The notes beneath the pieces are model-generated. The model was not told the DNA's origin. It searched no databases and worked only from the letters and a program-made list of their open reading frames with translations. The translations under genes were made by a program, and so were the position numbers. Shown piece after piece: positions 59,300-64,000 of a DNA stretch of 64,000 nt. Every line of letters begins with the position of its first letter. Within the stretch, counting starts at the first letter, position 1. Source of the DNA: Pseudomonas psychrophila (GTDB lineage: Bacteria > Pseudomonadota > Gammaproteobacteria > Pseudomonadales > Pseudomonadaceae); contig NZ_JYKZ01000001.1 in the NCBI RefSeq assembly GCF_001043005.1, forward strand, positions 1,054,001 to 1,118,000. The letters run 5' to 3'.

Positions 59300-60667
59300 C
59301 TACTCAAACAGCGCATCCAGCGCTTGCTCCAGACGGGTCACTCCGATGACTTTCAAGCCCGGCGGAGACTCTTTTGGAGCGTTGCCCTTGGGCACGATGG
59401 CGCGTTTGAAGCCGTGCTTGGCGGCTTCTTTTAGGCGCTCCTGGCCACTTGGCACCGGACGCACCTCACCCGACAGACCCACTTCTCCGAATACCAGCAG
59501 GTCGTGGGGCAGCGGACGATTGCGCAAACTCGACATCACGGCCGCCATCAGCGCCAGGTCCGACGCTGTTTCCAACACCTTGACCCCGCCCACCACGTTA
59601 AGGAATACATCCTGATCATGAGTAGGAATACCACCATGACGATGCAAGACGGCCAGCAGCATGGCCAGACGATTCTGATCCAGGCCGAGGGTCACACGGC
59701 GCGGGTTGGACATATGGCTGTCGTCCACCAGCGCCTGCACTTCCACCAGCATCGGGCGAGTGCCTTCCCAGGTGGCCATGACGACGCTACCCGGCACTTC
59801 TTCTTGGGCACGGGTCAGGAAAATAGCTGACGGGTTGGAGACTTCTTTCAGGCCTTTATCAGTCATGCCGAACACACCCAGTTCGTTGACTGCGCCAAAC
59901 CGGTTTTTCACTGCGCGCAACAGACGCAAGCGCCCGTCAGACTCGCCTTCGAAATACAGCACGGTGTCGACCATATGCTCCAGCACGCGCGGCCCGGCCA
60001 GCGCGCCCTCTTTGGTCACGTGGCCCACCAGAAAAATCGCCGTACCGCTCGATTTGGCATAGCGCACCAGTAACGCCGCACTTTCTCGCACTTGGGACAC
60101 GCCACCCGGTGCCGACTGCAGTTGCTCGGTGAAGATGGTCTGGATCGAGTCGATCACCATGACCTTGGGCTTTTCAAGCTTGGCGGTGGCGATGATGTTT
60201 TCGATACAGGTTTCGGTCATCACCTTGAGCTGATCCTGCGGCAGCCCCAGGCGGCGGGCGCGCATGGCCACTTGCTGCTGAGACTCTTCGCCGGTGACAT
60301 ACAGCGCAGGCATGCGCGTCGCCATCTGACACAAGGTTTGCAGCAAGATCGTGGATTTACCGATACCCGGGTCACCGCCGATCAACACCACCGAGCCATC
60401 GACCAGGCCGCCACCGAGCACCCGATCCAGCTCGCCGGACGCGGTGGAGAAGCGCGGGATTTCTGCAATGCTGACTTCGGCCAGGGTTTTGATCTGGGCT
60501 TGTTGCCCGGTCCAGCCGGTACGGCCACTGGGCGGCGCTGCGGCCCCGCTTTCTACGATGGTTTCGACCAGGGTGTTCCAGACGCCGCACTCGCCGCACT
60601 GCCCTGCCCACTTGGGAAAGGTTGCGCCGCACTCGGTGCAGCCGTAAATGCGCTTGGGCTTGGCCAT
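59300..60667 (-). CDS. radA: DNA repair protein RadA (Sms)
   Basis: A 455-residue RecA-like branch-migration helicase. The N-terminal zinc finger is CTECGATFPKWAGQCGECG (10-28). Walker A is GGDPGIGKSTILLQ near 97, with the family signature KNRFGAVNELGVF near 256. The C-terminal Lon-like domain (about 350-455) has GEVGLSGEVRPVPSG. It acts in recombination repair and natural transformation. ankB precedes it in the opposite reading order, 45 bp upstream on the same strand. Confidence 0.96.
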   Translation of the reverse strand: MAKPKRIYGCTECGATFPKWAGQCGECGVWNTLVETIVESGAAAPPSGRTGWTGQQAQIKTLAEVSIAEIPRFSTASGELDRVLGGGLVDGSVVLIGGDPGIGKSTILLQTLCQMATRMPALYVTGEESQQQVAMRARRLGLPQDQLKVMTETCIENIIATAKLEKPKVMVIDSIQTIFTEQLQSAPGGVSQVRESAALLVRYAKSSGTAIFLVGHVTKEGALAGPRVLEHMVDTVLYFEGESDGRLRLLRAVKNRFGAVNELGVFGMTDKGLKEVSNPSAIFLTRAQEEVPGSVVMATWEGTRPMLVEVQALVDDSHMSNPRRVTLGLDQNRLAMLLAVLHRHGGIPTHDQDVFLNVVGGVKVLETASDLALMAAVMSSLRNRPLPHDLLVFGEVGLSGEVRPVPSGQERLKEAAKHGFKRAIVPKGNAPKESPPGLKVIGVTRLEQALDALFE

Positions 60668-60712
60668 CTGAACTCCACGGAAAAACCGCGATGATAGCCC
60701 ACTGAGCTTTGA

Positions 60713-61243
60713 TCAGCGCGAAACAGGCATACGGATTTCGCCATTGGCCAGCCGAGCGGCAGTATTGCCCAGTGCATCTTCAGCATTCAGGTTGGCACCT
60801 TGGCGAGACAAGTCATTGAGCAGCTCAACCCGCTTGAACAATCCGGCATACATGGCAGCAGTCTGCCCTGCGCCATTGCGTTGATCAGGATTGCAGTCCG
60901 TCAACATCAAGCGCCGGGCGATGTTGAGCTCGCCTTTGAAAATCGCGCCCATAAGGGCTGTATTACCGCGTTTGTCTTGCACACAGGCATTGGCGCCTGC
61001 TGTGAGTAAACGCTCAACCGCCTCCGGCTGGCCGTTATAGGCCGCGAGAATCAGCGCGGTATAACCCTTGCTGTCCTGAGTATCCAGCGCATAACCGGAC
61101 TCGATAAAAGTATCGAGTATCGCCACATCGCCACGCCGGGCCGCGTCGAAATAGTAGCCCTGAAGCTGCTCCCGAACGTCGGACTCACCGGCCAACGCCT
61201 GCCCGCTGACCAGAAGCAGGATCCAAGAAACAAAAAAACGCAT
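60713..61243 (-). CDS. ankB: Periplasmic ankyrin-repeat protein AnkB
   Basis: A 176-residue exported protein. The signal peptide MRFFVSWILLLVSGQALA is cleaved before GESDVREQLQG. About four ankyrin repeats follow (for example KGYTALILAAYNGQPEAVER and RGNTALMGAIFKGELNIARR). In P. aeruginosa the gene downstream of katB encodes AnkB, which is needed for full peroxide resistance, and the same order is seen here. ATG 61243 starts the signal peptide. A REP element separates it from katB. Confidence 0.92.
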   Translation of the reverse strand: MRFFVSWILLLVSGQALAGESDVREQLQGYYFDAARRGDVAILDTFIESGYALDTQDSKGYTALILAAYNGQPEAVERLLTAGANACVQDKRGNTALMGAIFKGELNIARRLMLTDCNPDQRNGAGQTAAMYAGLFKRVELLNDLSRQGANLNAEDALGNTAARLANGEIRMPVSR

Positions 61244-61272
61244 GGTGCACGACTCCTCAATACCCACAGGCC

Positions 61273-61360
61273 TGTGTGGGAGTTGGCTGGCTTGCGATGC
61301 GAACGACGCGGCATGACGGGCAAACGGCGGCGAGACCATCGCGGGCAAGCCCGCTCACAC
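61273..61360. repeat. Diverged REP pair between katB and ankB
   Basis: TGTGTGGGAGTTGGCTGGCTTGC and GCGGGCAAGCCCGCTCACACA form imperfect inverted ends. It lies inside the katB-ankB operon and may stabilise the upstream katB message or reduce read-through. Confidence 0.75.
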
Positions 61361-61377
61361 AAAAGCGGGCGTGGGGG

Positions 61378-62919
61378 TTAATCCACCAATGTGGCAGCCA
61401 GTGACTTGACCCGGTTCAGGTCGCCCTTGGCTACCTTGGTGACGCCAGTGCCGTACTCGGGATCAGCTTTGTAGAGGAACGACAAGATGATGTGCTTGCT
61501 TACATCGTCTGTTGTCGCGAGTGATCCGCCGAAGTTTTCAATCAGGTCCTGACGCTCTTTCTTGCTAAATGAACGGTAAAGATCGCCTGCCTGTTTGAAG
61601 TTTTGCTCACGCTGAATTTTCGCCTGCTGTGTACTGCCCGACAGCGGCATTTCGCTGTAACGCGCCGCTTGCGGCTCTTCACGCGGTTCCAGACGACTCG
61701 GCTGGTAGTTCACGCCACTGCTGGTATGGCCGATATTCATCGCACCGTCCTGATTACCATTGTTCACCGCAACCCGCGGCGCGTTGATTGGCAGTTGCAG
61801 GGCATTGGCTCCCAGGCGATACATCTGGGTATCGGCGTACGAGAACACCCGGCCTTGCAGCAAACGATCCTCTGATGGCTCGATGCCTGGTACCAGGTTG
61901 GCCGGGGCCATGGCCACCTGCTCGGTTTCCTGGAACACATTGGCCGGATTACGGTTCAGGACCATCTGCCCGACTTTGCGCTCAGGCACGCCCGGCCAGA
62001 TTTTGGTCGCATCCAATGGATCAAAATCGAACGACTTCAAGTCTTCAGGCTTGAGGACCTGTACGTACAAATCCCACTTGGGGAAGTCACCCTTGTTGAT
62101 GTGAGTCACCAGATCGTTGGTCATGTGACTGTAATCCTGGCCCTGAACCTGTGTGACTTGTTTCGGGTCAAGATTGTGCAAACCCTGAAGGCTCTTCCAG
62201 TGGAACTTCACATAACGTACGTCACCGTTGGCGTTGACCAGTTTGTAAGCGTGCACACCATTACCGTCCATTTCGCGGTAACTGGCCGGGGTGCCCGAGT
62301 TGGAGTACAGCTCGGTCAAGGTGCGTGTGGCTTCCGGGACGTGGGAGAAAAAGTCAAAACGGCGCGAGTCGTCATCAAGGTTCGTACGCGGGTCCGGCTT
62401 GAAGGCGTGAACCATGTCCGGGAACTTGATCGCATCACGAATAAAGAAGGTTGGGAAATTGTTGCCTACCAGGTCCCAGTTACCGTCAGCGGTATAGAAC
62501 TTGGTGGCAAAGCCACGCGGGTCGCGCAAGGTTTCGGGGGAATGGTTGCCATGCACTACCGCAGAGAAACGCACAAACACCGGAGTGGTTTCGCCAGCGG
62601 CAAACACTCGGGCTTTAGTCAGGTCGCTCAGGTCATTGGTGACGGTAAATGTACCGTGCGCGCCCGTACCACGAGCATGAACCACACGTTCCGGAATACG
62701 TTCGCGGTCAAAACGCTGAAGCTTCTGCAACAACTGCACATCTTGCAGTAACACCGGGCCACTGGCCCCTGCGGTTTGAGAGTTCTGGTTATCACCGACA
62801 GCAGCACCGTTATCACGGGTCAGGGTTGAGGCGTGAACCGAAACCGATAGCAGGCTGGCACTTAAAACACATAGCAGTCGGCGCTGCGAAAGCGCTCCGA
62901 AACCTAAGGGAGTGGTCAT
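61378..62919 (-). CDS. katB: Catalase KatB (exported, clade with signal peptide)
   Basis: A 513-residue haem catalase. A signal peptide (about 1-31, RLLCVLSASLLSVSVHAS) directs it to the periplasm. The catalytic His is in ERVVHARGTGAHG near residue 77, the Asn in LVGNNFPTFFIRDAIKFPD, and the haem Tyr in RVFSYADTQMYRLG near 352. The order katB-ankB and divergent mscL match P. aeruginosa, where katB is induced by H2O2 through OxyR. An OxyR site is expected in 62920-63200 but was not located with confidence. ATG 62919 is chosen because it starts the signal peptide. Confidence 0.95.
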   Translation of the reverse strand: MTTPLGFGALSQRRLLCVLSASLLSVSVHASTLTRDNGAAVGDNQNSQTAGASGPVLLQDVQLLQKLQRFDRERIPERVVHARGTGAHGTFTVTNDLSDLTKARVFAAGETTPVFVRFSAVVHGNHSPETLRDPRGFATKFYTADGNWDLVGNNFPTFFIRDAIKFPDMVHAFKPDPRTNLDDDSRRFDFFSHVPEATRTLTELYSNSGTPASYREMDGNGVHAYKLVNANGDVRYVKFHWKSLQGLHNLDPKQVTQVQGQDYSHMTNDLVTHINKGDFPKWDLYVQVLKPEDLKSFDFDPLDATKIWPGVPERKVGQMVLNRNPANVFQETEQVAMAPANLVPGIEPSEDRLLQGRVFSYADTQMYRLGANALQLPINAPRVAVNNGNQDGAMNIGHTSSGVNYQPSRLEPREEPQAARYSEMPLSGSTQQAKIQREQNFKQAGDLYRSFSKKERQDLIENFGGSLATTDDVSKHIILSFLYKADPEYGTGVTKVAKGDLNRVKSLAATLVD

Positions 62920-63200
62920 GGGTGAGTCCTCTGATGATGGTTTGCGCAACTGCGCGCTGACCAAAGGCTAGAGGCCTGCGGGGTAAATCCTAAATAGAAA
63001 GGTCTCAAACAGTCCATTGAGAAAAAGGTCTGGCACTGGGGTAATCAATCGCGTATTGAGCGCGACTTGCAGGCCTGCTGAAACCTTAGGGTGTTAGAAC
63101 GGGTCGATTATTGCGCCACAAGCAAGCAGCGGCGCAGGCATGATCTTCCATGCTGAATTACACTGCATCTACCAACTTCATCTGTAACAAGGAATTACCT
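62920..63200. other. Divergent katB/mscL control region, no gene
   Basis: 281 bp between divergent starts. The sequence contains AT-rich patches (for example around 62985-63000) where katB promoters could lie. No clear -35/-10 pair or full OxyR motif was found. Confidence 0.4.
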
Positions 63201-63614
63201 ATGAGCGTGATAAGTGAGTTCAAGGCCTTCGCGGTCAAAGGGAACGTGGTCGATATGGCCGTCGGTATCATCATCGGCGCGGCATTTGGCAAAATCGTTT
63301 CGTCCTTCGTGGGTGACGTGGTCATGCCACCGCTGGGGTTGTTGATTGGCGGCGTGGACTTCAGTGACCTGGCCATTACGCTTAAAGCTGCCGTTGGCGA
63401 TGCGCCAGCGGTGGTCGTGGCATACGGTAAATTCATCCAGAGCGTGATCGACTTTATCATCGTAGCGTTTGCCATTTTTATGGGTGTAAAGGCAATCAAC
63501 CGTCTGAAGCGTGAAGAGGCAGTCGCTCCAAGTGCCCCGCCTATTCCGTCCAAAGAAGAGGAACTGCTGGGCGAAATTCGCGACCTGCTTAAAGTTCAAA
63601 ATAACCGACCTTAA
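63201..63614 (+). CDS. mscL: Large-conductance mechanosensitive channel
   Basis: A 137-residue inner-membrane channel that opens under osmotic down-shock. [20 protein letters not shown] is the N-terminal amphipathic helix and start of TM1 ([20 protein letters not shown]). TM2 is [20 protein letters not shown]. The charged C-terminal helix [13 protein letters not shown] follows. ATG 63201 comes after AAGGAAT and gives the usual length. The extension to 63150 is not coding. Confidence 0.97.
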   Translation: MSVISEFKAFAVKGNVVDMAVGIIIGAAFGKIVSSFVGDVVMPPLGLLIGGVDFSDLAITLKAAVGDAPAVVVAYGKFIQSVIDFIIVAFAIFMGVKAINRLKREEAVAPSAPPIPSKEEELLGEIRDLLKVQNNRP

Positions 63615-63621
63615 CTGTCCA

Positions 63622-63660
63622 TAATAAACAACGGCGCCTATGGGGGCCGTTGTTTATTTA
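63622..63660. terminator. Bidirectional intrinsic terminator of mscL and fpr
   Basis: AATAAACAACGGC-GCCTATGGG-GGCCGTTGTTTATT forms a long stem between convergent genes. The plus side has a TTTATTTA tail and the minus side a TTTATTAT tail. Confidence 0.82.
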
Positions 63661-63686
63661 ATGCTGCATGACATATAAAACGCGCA

Positions 63687-64000
63687 CTACCAATAGTTCT
63701 CAACAGCAACTTGCCCAGGCCTGCGACTCAGGCTCAATTGCATGTCGCGGGCCTTCAACAACTTGCGCGTGTCATCAATCATTTGCGGGTTGCCACATAA
63801 CATGACTCGCGAGTGCTCGCGGGTCAGTTCAACACCAACAGCCTGCTCAAGTTCCCCATTTTCGATCAGCGTAGTCATACGCCCGTTCAATGCACCGGGC
63901 ACATGGTCACGGGTGACGATCGGAACATAGACAAGTTTGTGTGCATATTCGGCAAGGTAATCACGTGAACTTAAGCCGGCGATCAGGTCCTGATAAGCCA
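63687..64000 (-). CDS. fpr: Ferredoxin-NADP(+) reductase, C-terminal part (runs off the right edge)
   Basis: The last 104 codons of a minus-strand gene, ending with TAG at 63687-63689. Readable residues include AYQDLIAGLSSRDYLAEY, HKLVYVPIVTRD and VMLCGNPQMIDDTRKLL (NADP-binding CGNP motif), and the end AVENYW, whose terminal aromatic stacks on FAD in this family. This matches plant-type bacterial ferredoxin-NADP reductases such as PA4615, which lies next to mscL in P. aeruginosa. The N-terminal FAD domain is outside the window. Confidence 0.88.
   Translation of the reverse strand, partial: AYQDLIAGLSSRDYLAEYAHKLVYVPIVTRDHVPGALNGRMTTLIENGELEQAVGVELTREHSRVMLCGNPQMIDDTRKLLKARDMQLSLSRRPGQVAVENYW

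Noticed and set aside
62920..63200. OxyR site before katB
   Set aside because: Some ATAG/CTAT-like bits exist (for example around 62990), but the 7-bp spacing pattern does not hold, so no site is claimed.

Overview
The window is a stretch of Pseudomonas chromosome, most like the P. fluorescens lineage. The evidence is conserved protein families typical of the genus (DUF1780, DUF3094, DUF3509, the PP0621 and PA4570 families), a gene order that largely follows the pilus/ispH, rplU/proB, glyA and radA/katB neighbourhoods of P. aeruginosa as I remember them, and scattered REP-type palindromes. Nearly all of it is core chromosome. No phage, integrase, insertion sequence, CRISPR array, rRNA or replication origin was seen. 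Many long open frames lie antisense to real genes, as expected from G+C-rich codon usage, and are not annotated.

Layout. 0-3 kb: the end of an energy-coupling-factor permease gene, then DUF1780, MOSC and DUF3094 genes and a type II NADH dehydrogenase. 3-7.2 kb: a glutamate-dependent acid-resistance module, with gadB divergent from glsA-gadC. 7.3-8 kb: a minus-strand tRNA cluster (Asn, Pro, Lys, terminator, second Pro) with a clear sigma-70 promoter. 8-14 kb: clpB behind a heat-shock-type promoter, pgeF-rluD, divergent bamD and a PP0621 gene. 14-18 kb: thiO and a reduced type IV pilus minor-pilin cluster (pilV, pilW, pilX, pilE, fimT) with no pilS, pilR or pilY1. 18-30 kb: ispH, fkpB, lspA, ileS, ribF, murJ, rpsT, creA, proB, obgE, rpmA, rplU. 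30-45 kb: ispB, phnA, a Fur-box-preceded PA4570-family gene, fklB, yqhA, a large unknown lipoprotein, a Lon-like protease, DUF3015 and DUF4105 genes, chorismate mutase, gdhA and ettA. 45-50.6 kb: a large GGDEF-EAL protein (morA) and glyA. 50.7-54.5 kb: an accessory block with an orphan gene, a DctA-type transporter and two FCD-type GntR regulators. 54.5-64 kb: a COG0523 GTPase, ybdD-cstA, a Fic protein, radA, ankB-katB, mscL and the end of a ferredoxin-NADP reductase gene.

How the genes fit together. GlsA, GadB and GadC form a proton-consuming cycle: glutamine to glutamate plus ammonia, glutamate to GABA, and glutamate/GABA exchange. ispH and ispB serve isoprenoid and quinone synthesis. lspA, murJ and bamD serve the envelope. 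katB-ankB serves peroxide defence. The most unusual parts are the reduced pilus cluster, whose FimT-like protein has Gln instead of Glu5, and the 50.7-54.5 kb block, which has candidate operators and whose last regulator runs 62 bp into the convergent GTPase gene.

Gaps over 300 bases: 7836-8143 holds the tRNA promoter and the clpB terminator. 35861-36232 holds two REP-type elements. 43127-43488 holds the gdhA upstream region, a REP element and the ettA terminator. 51323-51694 holds a REP-like element and two candidate operators. No genes were seen in any of them.
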